Source: an uncultured Capnocytophaga sp. (GTDB lineage: Bacteria > Bacteroidota > Bacteroidia > Flavobacteriales > Flavobacteriaceae). Taken from it: DNA of 42,962 bases. The stretch lies in the NCBI RefSeq assembly GCF_938029845.1, contig NZ_CALHGG010000018.1:1-42962 (forward strand), read 5' to 3'. A model generated the notes under the pieces. That model saw only the letters and a list, made by a program, of their open reading frames with translations, was not told the DNA's origin and searched no databases. The translations under genes and the position numbers were made by a program. Positions 15,473-22,972 of the stretch are shown piece by piece. Numbering within the stretch: the stretch's first letter is position 1; each line of letters opens with the position of its first letter.

Positions 15473-16783
15473 CTAGTCATTAATCGCTATCTCTTTTCCT
15501 TGATAGAAATTCAACAATTGTTGGTAGAGCAACACCATATATTTGTTCTGCAAATAGGTCTGTTCTGCATTGAGATAGGTATTCCTACTAACTAGGAGTT
15601 CGGTATTGGTTAGGTTACCAAACTCATGTTTTTTCTCAGCCAACTCGTAAGCCAACTTAGCATTATCACGTGCTTTTTTGGAGGCTACTTCCTGTGCCTG
15701 ACGGGTAGTAGCATTGTGCCAAGCGGTCTCTATCTTGGTATAGAGATCCTTCTCGGCTTGCTTGCGATCTAGCTCTGCTTGGGATTCAGAGAGTCGAGCC
15801 AAGGCTACATTGTTCTTGTTTTGGTAACGGGAAAAGATAGGAATATTAAGAGAAAGCCCTATGGTCTGTCCAAAGTTATTTTTCAGCTGTGTCATATATT
15901 TCTCTGTATCTCTATCCGAATAGCCCGTATTGATTCCCCCACTGAGGGAGAGTGAAGGGCGAAAACCTGCCTTAGCAATTTGGATGTCTTTCTGAGCGAG
16001 TTCCTTTTGCTTGTCATATATTTTGGTAGTCGGTAGCTGCTCCAATGCCTGTCTGTATACCTCTTCCTTATTGGCTATAGGAGCGCTAACGTCCTCTTTT
16101 CGGATAATCTCAATACCAAATTCCGTGCCTGGAGGAAGTTCCAAGAGCTGCTTAAGGGTCAGTACTTGGTTCTCGTATTGGTTTTTAGCCAATACTACAT
16201 TGTACTGATTATTTGCATGTTGCGTTTCTATCTCAATAAGATCAATCTTAGCTATAGCACCATTCTCATATTTCTGTTGTGCTTGAGTCAATTGTTCTTC
16301 AGAGGAAAGAGCCGTATTCTTAGCCACTGTGATATTTTCATATTGGTAGAGTGCTTGCAGGTAAGCCTCCAAGACACTTAGGGTGATGTTATTCTGTGCC
16401 TCTTTTACATATAAGTCATTTTGTTCTAGGGCAAGCGTAGCACGCTCTATTTGTAGATTGAGTTTGTTTCCTTCATAGAGTGGCATGGAGGCACTCACTC
16501 CCATACTATTGGTTATAGTGGTTTGGTTCACCCTATTGTTGGTAATCTGATTAATTACGGAACCATTATTAGCATTGGCCGAGATATTCCCACTAACAGC
16601 AGGTAGGCGATTGCTCTTGGCTTGGTCTAAGTTAATAGCAGCGGTCTGCTGTCCCAACTGCGTTTTCTTAACGGTTATATTGTTATTTACAGCATAGTTG
16701 ATACAGTCAGCAAGTGACCACAACTTTTGTTGTCCCCACATAGGCAAAGATAGGAGGGAAGCAAAGAGTATTTTGTATTTCAT
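15473..16783 (-). CDS. TolC family outer-membrane efflux protein
   Basis: 436 residues from the ATG at 16783 (a TTG two codons earlier is less likely). A signal peptide ends near WGQ|QKLWSL. The rest is the two-fold OEP repeat: LADCINYAVNNNITVKK, long amphipathic helices with LDQAKSNRLP, a central LIEIETQHANNQY hairpin, and the second half with DIQIAKAGFRPSLSLSGG and LARLSESQAELDRKQAE. It forms the trimeric channel-tunnel for the adaptor/ATPase encoded downstream and is the first gene of that minus-strand set. A -7 box lies at 16814-16807. Confidence 0.93.
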   Translation of the reverse strand: MKYKILFASLLSLPMWGQQKLWSLADCINYAVNNNITVKKTQLGQQTAAINLDQAKSNRLPAVSGNISANANNGSVINQITNNRVNQTTITNSMGVSASMPLYEGNKLNLQIERATLALEQNDLYVKEAQNNITLSVLEAYLQALYQYENITVAKNTALSSEEQLTQAQQKYENGAIAKIDLIEIETQHANNQYNVVLAKNQYENQVLTLKQLLELPPGTEFGIEIIRKEDVSAPIANKEEVYRQALEQLPTTKIYDKQKELAQKDIQIAKAGFRPSLSLSGGINTGYSDRDTEKYMTQLKNNFGQTIGLSLNIPIFSRYQNKNNVALARLSESQAELDRKQAEKDLYTKIETAWHNATTRQAQEVASKKARDNAKLAYELAEKKHEFGNLTNTELLVSRNTYLNAEQTYLQNKYMVLLYQQLLNFYQGKEIAIND

Positions 16784-16806
16784 TTTCAATAATTGGTTTT
16801 AAGCCA

Positions 16807-16814
16807 CAAAAATA
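16807..16814 (-). promoter_or_regulatory. -7 box of the tolC-like efflux operon
   Basis: On the minus strand TATTTTTG lies about 24 bp upstream of the ATG. A TTTG occurs further upstream but at a short spacing, so the -33 element is weak. Confidence 0.4.
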
Positions 16815-16912
16815 CTCATTTTTTTTCAATCAAAGAAATAATAATCGAGAAAATACACAACTTTTTCTATATGCTTTCTTTTTGTTAAAGAAATATCTGT
16901 TTTAAAAATATA

Positions 16913-16943
16913 TTGCTTTTCTAAATTATTTTCCTTATCTTTG
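16913..16943 (+). promoter_or_regulatory. Promoter of the 16976 envelope protein gene
   Basis: TTG at 16913-16915, a 20-bp spacer and TATCTTTG at 16936-16943. The ATG at 16976 follows about 26 nt after the expected transcript start. Confidence 0.75.
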
Positions 16944-16975
16944 TCAAGCAAATTACCCCATTCCATCAAAATCAC

Positions 16976-17872
16976 ATGAAGAACTTTGCCTGTATTCTTT
17001 TTTGTAGCTTAGTAATCAATCTGTATGCACAGGCAGATAGCACAAGTGTTAGCTATACGAAAGATAGCATATTTATCAAAAGCTATGTACACGACAGCCT
17101 CTATCAGACATTAAAGATAAAAAAACACCAGCATCGCTTCTATATGAATGTGGGGCTGAGCTTTATAAACAAAGAGGCGTTATACGTACAAGGGTACTAT
17201 CGTTACCTATCTCTACCAAAAAAGTGGCATTACCAACTTTCATTGGGAGGATATGCCCTATTTAAGAATGGGCTACACACGGTTATTCCTGAGATCGGCG
17301 GAGAGATGGGTTGGAGAGGCGTGTCATTAGGCGGATATCTTACTCCTCAATCGGTAGAGCCTCGCCTAAGTGCAAGGATAAAAGAAATGGGAAGCACCTC
17401 CCTATACATAGGATATGCTTTTGCTAAAGACAAAAATCAGGAATACCTCAATGGGATTACTACAGGGGTTCACATGGGGTTACCTTTGCTTTATTCTATA
17501 CAATTTGGGTATAACTATATAGGGAGAAATACATTCTACTCTGAGTTGAATTTCCCCAATAATTACTTATGTCCTTACTTGGGCTTACATCTTACCTCTT
17601 ACCAAGGTGATTTCAAGGCAATTGTGGAGCCTGGGCTGAAGTGTTTCCTAACACGAGATGGAAGAAGATACTTAGCGGTAGGATACACTTCTTATGGCAT
17701 TTTGGGCAAGGTAGGGTTATTGAACACTGATTATATAGATATTTATGCAGGTTATGCTTTCTCTACTGATGATAGGGATATTGTAAAAGGCGTTTCAGGA
17801 GGTATATGCTTAAAGGGAGAATTTTTTGAGATCTTTTTGGGCTTGCTTTCCACAGGAGGAAGAATCTTTTAG
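16976..17872 (+). CDS. Probable outer-membrane beta-barrel protein, uncharacterised
   Basis: 298 residues. The signal peptide (about 1-19, ending YAQ) is followed by a short linker (about 20-45). The remainder consists of alternating amphipathic strands rich in Tyr and Gly (YVQGYYRYLSL, YQLSLGGYALF, FGYNYIGRNTFYSEL, YLAVGYTSYGILGKVG), typical of an outer-membrane beta-barrel of about 10-12 strands. No family name is recognised. It has its own consensus promoter and is transcribed divergently from the efflux operon. The lipoprotein-like gene that follows is 83 bp downstream. Confidence 0.65.
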   Translation: MKNFACILFCSLVINLYAQADSTSVSYTKDSIFIKSYVHDSLYQTLKIKKHQHRFYMNVGLSFINKEALYVQGYYRYLSLPKKWHYQLSLGGYALFKNGLHTVIPEIGGEMGWRGVSLGGYLTPQSVEPRLSARIKEMGSTSLYIGYAFAKDKNQEYLNGITTGVHMGLPLLYSIQFGYNYIGRNTFYSELNFPNNYLCPYLGLHLTSYQGDFKAIVEPGLKCFLTRDGRRYLAVGYTSYGILGKVGLLNTDYIDIYAGYAFSTDDRDIVKGVSGGICLKGEFFEIFLGLLSTGGRIF

Positions 17873-17955
17873 AAACAGCCTATAGAATCTGACTTAACAT
17901 GAGCTTTCGTTATATCGAACGCTCTTTAAATGAGGTATTGACAGAAGAAACTATT

Positions 17956-18534
17956 ATGAAAAAAGTTATAGATACCTATAAAAGTAAAAAAATCTTCAAA
18001 GATAGAACGGTGCAAATACCTTTCTTATTATTAATATTATTTGCCATAAAAGGCTGTAACCCAACTGTAAAAGACCCAACCGATAGGGAAATGATAAATC
18101 ATTTTAACAGCCATAAGACTGATTTTGAGATGATTCAGCAAATCATGGCAGAGGATACTATTTCCGCTTTTGATTATCCTCCTGTTTTGTTGAATGGAAA
18201 ATTTAAAAATGTAAAGGATTCTATTTATTTCAATCAATTGAGTATTGACAAAAGAAGAAAGTTGGATTCTTTACTACAAAACATACAATGCAGCGGAATA
18301 TTTGTACGCTCCAATGATGAAATTACTTTTAATTATTATTCCTATGGGGGAATAGGTTGGGGCGTTGATAAAAATTTCATTTATACAAAAAGAAATTTCA
18401 ACAAGACAAGCGATGTGGAAGTCTGTCCACCAGAGACAGATATGTCCGAAAAGCGTTATAACTCAATGAAAAATTGTCATTTAGTCAAGGAATTAGGCAA
18501 TCATTGGTACATAGAACTAAACTATGACAGATAA
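17956..18534 (+). CDS. Uncharacterised probable lipoprotein
   Basis: About 192 residues from the ATG at 17956. An earlier in-frame ATG at 17899 would add 19 residues before the basic n-region, which fits a signal peptide less well. A basic stretch and a hydrophobic segment (FLLLILFAIKGC) end at a Cys that could be lipidated, though Lys at -2 is atypical for a lipobox. The mature part is acidic/neutral with four further Cys residues (QCSG, VCPP, NCHL region), possibly disulphide-forming. No motif identifies a function. The DNA is more AT-rich than the rplS region that follows. Confidence 0.55.
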   Translation: MKKVIDTYKSKKIFKDRTVQIPFLLLILFAIKGCNPTVKDPTDREMINHFNSHKTDFEMIQQIMAEDTISAFDYPPVLLNGKFKNVKDSIYFNQLSIDKRRKLDSLLQNIQCSGIFVRSNDEITFNYYSYGGIGWGVDKNFIYTKRNFNKTSDVEVCPPETDMSEKRYNSMKNCHLVKELGNHWYIELNYDR

Positions 18535-18694
18535 TGACCCAATAGAAGTGTTTCTCCCCACTGAATTTAAGTGACCACTCTTTTTTACAAAGACAATTCT
18601 GTTCTCCATTGGGCTTTTTGAGATATTCTTATCTAATGATACTTTGGGAATCACCCCCAAATAACTACCTCGTTAAAAACTTAATGGCTAAGAT

Positions 18695-18725
18695 TTGCAC
18701 ATTTGAAAAATTATATTTAACTTTG
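18695..18725 (+). promoter_or_regulatory. rplS promoter
   Basis: TTG at 18695-18697, a 20-bp spacer and TAACTTTG at 18718-18725: a near-perfect Bacteroidota promoter. The transcript would begin near 18731, exactly where the leader hairpin starts. Confidence 0.85.
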
Positions 18726-18731
18726 CGCCCG

Positions 18732-18769
18732 CTAAGTAACCTCTGGCGAGGGACGTGTATGTTGCTTAG
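18732..18769 (+). promoter_or_regulatory. Candidate L19 autoregulatory leader hairpin
   Basis: CTAAGTAAC at 18732-18740 pairs with GTTGCTTAG at 18761-18769 (nine pairs, one G-U), with an inner CTC/GAG mini-stem around TGGC. It sits at the very 5' end of the predicted rplS mRNA, 24 nt before the ATG. This suits translational autoregulation by L19. A ribosomal-leader motif has, as I recall, been proposed for this gene in Flavobacteriia; the match is not verified here. Confidence 0.5.
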
Positions 18770-18793
18770 GTAATACTTAATTTTTATACTTTT

Positions 18794-19144
18794 ATGGAGT
18801 CTTTATTAAAGTACGTACAAGACAATTTCATCGCTAAGAAAGATTTCCCTGAATTCTCCACAGGGGACACTATTACAGTGTATTATGAAATCAAGGAAGG
18901 AGAAAAATCCCGCGTTCAGTTCTTCAGAGGTGTGGTAATCCAACGCCGTGGTACAGGAGCTACTGAGACTTTTACCATTCGTAAAATGTCCGGTGAGGTA
19001 GGTGTAGAGCGTATCTTCCCTATCAACATGCCTGCTATCCAAAAAATCGAAGTGAACAAATACGGTAAAGTACGTCGTGCGCGTATCTTCTACTACCGTG
19101 AATTGCGTGGTAAGAAAGCTCGTATCAAAGAAATACGAAAATAA
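18794..19144 (+). CDS. rplS: 50S ribosomal protein bL19
   Basis: 116 residues, normal for bL19, which sits at the 30S/50S interface. The typical signatures are FSTGDTITVYYEIKEGEKSR, RVQFFRGVVIQRRG, TFTIRKMSGEVGVERIFPIN and the basic C-terminus KVRRARIFYYRELRGKKARI. It stands apart from the rpsP-rimM-trmD operon seen in many other bacteria and has its own promoter, leader hairpin and terminator, so it is probably regulated alone. Confidence 0.97.
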   Translation: MESLLKYVQDNFIAKKDFPEFSTGDTITVYYEIKEGEKSRVQFFRGVVIQRRGTGATETFTIRKMSGEVGVERIFPINMPAIQKIEVNKYGKVRRARIFYYRELRGKKARIKEIRK

Positions 19145-19172
19145 TTTTTTAGCTTACACAAAGTATGAAGAA

Positions 19173-19199
19173 AGGTTGTCTTGGGACAGCCTTTTTTTA
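19173..19199 (+). terminator. rplS terminator
   Basis: AAGGTTGT and ACAGCCTT form a hairpin (one G-U) around a short loop containing TTGGG, followed by a run of T. It overlaps an in-frame ATG at 19165, which argues for the later start of the following ketosynthase-like gene. Confidence 0.75.
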
Positions 19200-19227
19200 T
19201 AAAACCACTCTCCAAAAACGTCCGCTT

Positions 19228-20295
19228 ATGAGCAGAACTTTTATCAACGGCCTCTCATGTATCTCCGCCCAACCTTCCTTCTCAGGAGAATTCCCCAACA
19301 GTTTTTGCGAAAATGCTAAGGAAAATATCCTCTATGCTATGGAACCTCCATACAAAGACTATATTCCTCCTGCAGCCATTAGGCGTATGTCCAAAAGTGT
19401 GAAAATGGGCATGGTTGCCGCTTCTGAAGCCTTAAAGCAAGCACAACTTCCCTTGCCCCAAGCTATTCTCGTAGGCACAGGTATGGGCTGCTTACAGGAC
19501 TCTGAAAAATTCCTAAAAACACTCTTGGATAACCAAGAGCAGCACCTCACTCCAACAGCTTTTATCCAATCCACCCACAATACAGTAGCAGGACAAATTG
19601 CCATCAACTTGCAGTGCAAGGGCATGAACCTGACGTATGTCAATGGAGCTTGTTCCTTCGAAAGCGCGCTATTGGAAGCCAAGATGCACATGGAGCAAGA
19701 CCAACTACAACATATCTTAGTCGGAGGGATTGATGAGCATAGCCCACATACCACCTACCTATATGAATTAGCAGGGATTATCAAGGACAAAGCAACGCTC
19801 CCCTGCCCTATCTTGCAACCCAACACTTCTGGGATTCGCCTAGGGGAAGGGGCTACTTTCTTTGCACTCTCTGATACCTGTTCGGAGCAAACGGTAGCAG
19901 AACTGCTCAATGTGGAGATTCGTTACAGCCTAGCTCCCAACGAGATCGAAGCCTTCGTTAGCCACTTCCTTACCCAAAGCGGCCGTACCTTGACGGACAT
20001 TGACCTTGTTATCTCTGGACGAAGTGAAAACCAAGAGGACAGACCTTTTTTTGATAGCTTTGATAACCTTTTCCCTTCCACTCCTATACTCATCTACAAG
20101 CACTTAAGCGGAGAGTTCTTCACAGCTTCTGCCATAGGAATGTATTTAGCTTGTAAGTATAACACCCTTGAGGGATTACCCTTTATATTACAGAGCTATC
20201 CTGAAAGGCAGCTACCAAGACCAGTCCAATATATATTACTATACAACCAATACTTAGGGAAAGAACACAGCTTAGTGTTATTAAGAAAAAAATAA
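19228..20295 (+). CDS. Degenerate beta-ketoacyl synthase-like protein
   Basis: 355 residues from the ATG at 19228 (MSRTFINGLS); the ATG at 19165 lies in the rplS terminator. The thiolase-fold synthase pattern is clear: IRRMSKSVKMGMVAASEAL, VGTGMGCLQDSEKF, FIQSTHNTVAGQIA and NGACSFESALLEA, with the nucleophile-position Cys at 142. The two catalytic His positions of FabF-type enzymes are not kept: the HGT region reads ISGRSENQED, and the late GH motif reads SGEFFTASA. It is also shorter than FabF (about 410). It may be a non-catalytic partner subunit or an enzyme with altered chemistry. Related proteins occur in aryl-polyene/flexirubin loci, but this neighbourhood is not such a cluster. Confidence 0.75.
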   Translation: MSRTFINGLSCISAQPSFSGEFPNSFCENAKENILYAMEPPYKDYIPPAAIRRMSKSVKMGMVAASEALKQAQLPLPQAILVGTGMGCLQDSEKFLKTLLDNQEQHLTPTAFIQSTHNTVAGQIAINLQCKGMNLTYVNGACSFESALLEAKMHMEQDQLQHILVGGIDEHSPHTTYLYELAGIIKDKATLPCPILQPNTSGIRLGEGATFFALSDTCSEQTVAELLNVEIRYSLAPNEIEAFVSHFLTQSGRTLTDIDLVISGRSENQEDRPFFDSFDNLFPSTPILIYKHLSGEFFTASAIGMYLACKYNTLEGLPFILQSYPERQLPRPVQYILLYNQYLGKEHSLVLLRKK

Positions 20296-20339
20296 CAGCC
20301 CTTGTTGAAGAAATTCTTCGTTTGTATTGCTTTTTTTTA

Positions 20340-20347
20340 TACTTTTG
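20340..20347 (+). promoter_or_regulatory. -7 box of the superoxide dismutase gene
   Basis: TACTTTTG fits TAnnTTTG and lies 28 bp before the ATG. At the proper -33 distance there is TTC instead of TTG. Confidence 0.5.
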
Positions 20348-20374
20348 TACTTTATTACTAAAAAATAAATTTTT

Positions 20375-20977
20375 ATGTCATTTAATTTACCTCAACTTCC
20401 TTACGCCTATGATGCTTTGGAGCCTCATATAGATGCGCGTACTATGGAAATTCACTACACCAAACACCACAAAGCCTATACTGATAATCTAAATAATGCT
20501 ATCAAGGGGACTCCCCTTGAAGGAAAAACAATTGAGGAGATTTTACAGAACTTAGACCCAGAGAACAAAGCGGTTCGCAATAATGGGGGCGGGTATTACA
20601 ACCACAATTTGTTCTGGCAAATCCTTACACCTAAGAAAACTACCCCTTCTGAAGAGCTCTCCAAAGCCATAGAAGCTGCCTTTGGTTCCTTTGAGGCTTT
20701 CAAGGAGGCTTTCTCCAAAGCTGCTGCTACCCAATTTGGTTCAGGTTGGGCATGGCTTGCGGTAGAAAAAGGAGGGAAAGTAGCTGTTTGTGCTACCCCT
20801 AACCAAGATAATCCGCTTATGTCCCACATCAAGTGTGGTACTCCTATCTTAGGATTGGACGTATGGGAACATGCCTATTACCTAAATTACCAAAATCGCC
20901 GTGCTGACTATATTGAAGCCTTCTTCAATGTTATCAATTGGGATAAAGTAAGTGAGCTGTATCACCAATATAAATAA
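20375..20977 (+). CDS. Fe/Mn superoxide dismutase
   Basis: 200 residues. It converts superoxide to hydrogen peroxide and oxygen in the cytosol. Metal ligands are visible as H27 (MEIHYTKHH), H77 ([11 protein letters not shown]), D162 and H166 (LDVWEHAYY). The second-shell signature has Gly at 73 and Gln at 144 (TPNQDNP), the arrangement typical of Mn-type enzymes, although Bacteroidota SODs are often cambialistic, so metal use is uncertain. No signal peptide. It is a single gene with its own -7 box and no obvious partners. Confidence 0.95.
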   Translation: MSFNLPQLPYAYDALEPHIDARTMEIHYTKHHKAYTDNLNNAIKGTPLEGKTIEEILQNLDPENKAVRNNGGGYYNHNLFWQILTPKKTTPSEELSKAIEAAFGSFEAFKEAFSKAAATQFGSGWAWLAVEKGGKVAVCATPNQDNPLMSHIKCGTPILGLDVWEHAYYLNYQNRRADYIEAFFNVINWDKVSELYHQYK

Positions 20978-20998
20978 TTTTTTGCCAAAAAAATAAAA

Positions 20999-21014
20999 TT
21001 GGCACAATTATTGA
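20999..21014 (+). promoter_or_regulatory. Sigma-54-like promoter of tonB
   Basis: TTGGCAC at 20999-21005 and TTGAT at 21011-21015 place GG and G(A) with 10 bp between them, the -24/-12 spacing of RpoN promoters. The -12 element has GA instead of GC. The transcript would start near 21025, 28 nt before the ATG. The -24 element also forms the right arm of a small TGCCAA/TTGGCA inverted repeat. No TAnnTTTG box is present here. Confidence 0.45.
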
Positions 21015-21052
21015 TTATCACTTAAACACACGAAACCCCTAAAAAACTACCT

Positions 21053-21811
21053 ATGAAACCCAAAAAAAACCCCAATGTAGACCTCAAGAAACGCGTAGGT
21101 TTATTTTTCTCTATCGGGCTTGCCATAGCTACTTTTGCCAGCCTCTATGCGATTAACTACAAATCCGTAGAAGAGGGCAAAAAGAAAATAGAATTTGACA
21201 AGCTGGAAGACCTTTCTGAAAACGTGCAAGACGTTGTCATGGAAGAGAATACACCTCCGCCACCACCTCCTCCTGAACCTGAAAAAAAAGTAGAAATTCC
21301 ACCCGATGTGCTTAAGCGAGTAGATGATGATCAAAAGGTAGATACTGATTTCAAGTCCACCGATACTAATAAGGAAGAAGCTAGCAATGTAGCACCACCT
21401 AAAATCAACACCACGGGTGTACCAGGAGGTACAGGTACTGGTGATGACGATATTCAGGATGATGTACAGTTCTTCGCTATTGAGCAAAAACCTATGTTCG
21501 AGGAATGCAAGAATGTACCTAAGGAAGAACAAGAAAGATGCTTCAAAAAAGCCTTAGACGCTTTTGTAAGTAAAACCCTTGTATATCCTGAGACAGCTAT
21601 GCAAATGGGCTCTCAAGGACGTGTTGTGGTACAGTTCCGTATCAAAAAGGACGGAAATGTAGAGGTAATCAATGCCCAAGGTAAAGATAAAATCTTAGAG
21701 AAAGAAGCCCGACGTGTGATTGAGAAGCTCCCAAGACTTATCCCTGGAAAACAACGTGAAAGACCCGTTGCGGTAATCTTCTCTTATCCTATCGTATTTA
21801 GACTAAACTAA
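21053..21811 (+). CDS. tonB: TonB family energy transducer
   Basis: 252 residues. A basic cytosolic N-terminus precedes one TM helix (about 15-34). A periplasmic Pro-rich span follows (a run of seven Pro near 67-73, EPEKKVEIPPD), then a Gly/Asp linker and the C-terminal TonB domain (about 160-252: KTLVYPETAMQMGSQGRVVVQFRI...IFSYPIVFRLN). It passes proton-motive energy from ExbB/ExbD to outer-membrane receptors. No exbB/exbD lies next to it, and Bacteroidota carry several tonB genes, so its receptors cannot be named. A sigma-54-like site precedes it and a strong terminator follows. Confidence 0.93.
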   Translation: MKPKKNPNVDLKKRVGLFFSIGLAIATFASLYAINYKSVEEGKKKIEFDKLEDLSENVQDVVMEENTPPPPPPPEPEKKVEIPPDVLKRVDDDQKVDTDFKSTDTNKEEASNVAPPKINTTGVPGGTGTGDDDIQDDVQFFAIEQKPMFEECKNVPKEEQERCFKKALDAFVSKTLVYPETAMQMGSQGRVVVQFRIKKDGNVEVINAQGKDKILEKEARRVIEKLPRLIPGKQRERPVAVIFSYPIVFRLN

Positions 21812-21829
21812 GTAATAATTTCATCAGAT

Positions 21830-21878
21830 AAGTGAATAGTGGAGGGCTCGCCTTTCACTATTCGCTTTTCATTTTTTT
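21830..21878 (+). terminator. tonB terminator
   Basis: A 12-bp stem (AAGTGAATAGTG at 21830-21841 with CACTATTCGCTT at 21856-21867, one G-T) followed by TTCATTTTTTT. It overlaps a GTG at 21839 that could otherwise extend the next frame. Confidence 0.82.
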
Positions 21879-21883
21879 CAGTC

Positions 21884-22513
21884 ATGGGGAAAAAACTAAC
21901 CACTGTTTTATACATCTGCCTTACCATAGCCCTTTTAGCAGGTAGTGCATGGGGAATCCACGCTTTGAGAAAGCAAGAGACTCATGGGTTGTTTGTTGTG
22001 GGAAAAGCGCCTTCTTTCTGCTTCACTGACCAGCATAATCAGCCTTTCTGCGATCGAGATTTTAAGGGGAAAATATGGGTAGCGGACTTCTTCTTTACCT
22101 CCTGCCCCACCATTTGTCCTATCATGACCACGCACATGGTAGCCGTACAGAACGCCTTCCCTGACAACTCCATCGGTATTGCTTCTTTCTCCATAGACCC
22201 TGAAACTGATACCCCTGAAGTATTACAAGCCTATGCCCAAGAAAAAGGTGTACATTCGCCTCATTGGCATCTGCTTACAGGGAAAGAAGAAGACATCTAT
22301 CGTACAGCCAATGAGGGGTTCAATATCTACGCCAAAGCAGGCAATACCCCCGAAAATTTTGAACATTCTGGACTCTTTGCCTTAGTAGATACCAAAGGGA
22401 ATATCGTTTGCCGAAAAGAAAACGGCAAACCCATTCTTTTCTATAATGGCATGACCCAAGAAGGTATCACTATGCTCATAGAAGATATACACAAATTAAT
22501 GACTAAAGACTAA
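21884..22513 (+). CDS. SCO1/SenC family copper/thiol protein
   Basis: 209 residues from the ATG at 21884; a GTG at 21839 lies inside the tonB terminator. An N-terminal TM/signal anchor (about 5-24) leads into a thioredoxin-like domain. The copper/redox motif CPTIC has C74 and C78, with the conserved distant H161 (FEHSGLFALVD). ADFFFTSCPTICPIMT and SFSIDPETDTPEVLQAYA are family signatures. Such proteins act in the periplasm in assembling the CuA site of cytochrome oxidase or in thiol redox control. No oxidase genes are nearby, so the client is uncertain. Confidence 0.93.
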   Translation: MGKKLTTVLYICLTIALLAGSAWGIHALRKQETHGLFVVGKAPSFCFTDQHNQPFCDRDFKGKIWVADFFFTSCPTICPIMTTHMVAVQNAFPDNSIGIASFSIDPETDTPEVLQAYAQEKGVHSPHWHLLTGKEEDIYRTANEGFNIYAKAGNTPENFEHSGLFALVDTKGNIVCRKENGKPILFYNGMTQEGITMLIEDIHKLMTKD

Positions 22514-22535
22514 TGGATTAATGAAAAATATTTAC

Positions 22536-22543
22536 TATCTTTG
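22536..22543 (+). promoter_or_regulatory. -7 box of the DUF4325-like/PIN pair
   Basis: TATCTTTG matches TAnnTTTG 38 bp upstream of the ATG. At 19-bp spacing the -33 position reads TGG, a partial match. Confidence 0.5.
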
Positions 22544-22580
22544 CCTACTAATAGCGGATTAACCCTCAATTTTTATTCGT

Positions 22581-22970
22581 ATGGAAACTTTAGCCTTTAT
22601 TTTTAAAAATGACTACACGCCTAAAACGACAGATGAAACACGTTTGCGCCTAAAAAATATCTTGCAGCATGACACTGCCATCACTTACGAAGATGGAGAG
22701 AAAGTATATGCGCTCATTTTTCAAGCCCTTACTGAGGAAAAGAAAGTTATCTTAGACTTCCAAGGCATTACTTTGGTGATTCCTGCTTTCCTACATGCTG
22801 CTATTGGTGAGCTTTATAAGGATTTTGATAGTGATTTTCTAAACAATCATTTGATATTAAAAAACATAGAAGGCACAAACAAAGTCCTTCTTGATATGGT
22901 AATAAAATATACAAAACAATATATCGCTGATCCTGAAGCCTTCGAAAGAGCTATTAAAAATACTTTTTAG
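22581..22970 (+). CDS. STAS-like DUF4325 protein, first gene of a pair with a PIN protein
   Basis: 129 residues. The central part (DGEKVYALIFQALTEEKKV, then ILDFQGITLVIPAFLHAAIG) matches the layout of STAS-like DUF4325 proteins: helix, buried strand with DFxG, then a helix after [ST/P]-x-F-L. No catalytic residues are evident, so a binding or regulatory role is likely. The PIN gene starts 2 nt after its stop, so the two are made together. By analogy with toxin-antitoxin operons, where the neutralising gene often comes first, this could be the partner that restrains the PIN nuclease. That is inference; DUF4325 is not an established antitoxin family to my knowledge. Confidence 0.65.
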   Translation: METLAFIFKNDYTPKTTDETRLRLKNILQHDTAITYEDGEKVYALIFQALTEEKKVILDFQGITLVIPAFLHAAIGELYKDFDSDFLNNHLILKNIEGTNKVLLDMVIKYTKQYIADPEAFERAIKNTF

Positions 22971-22972
22971 CA

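Noticed and set aside
16784..16789. TTG start two codons upstream for the TolC-like protein
   Set aside because: The ATG at 16783 gives a normal signal peptide, so the TTG adds nothing.
18541..18690. Possible transposase remnant upstream of rplS
   Set aside because: Short stop-broken frames on the minus strand gave no transposase motif that I could defend.
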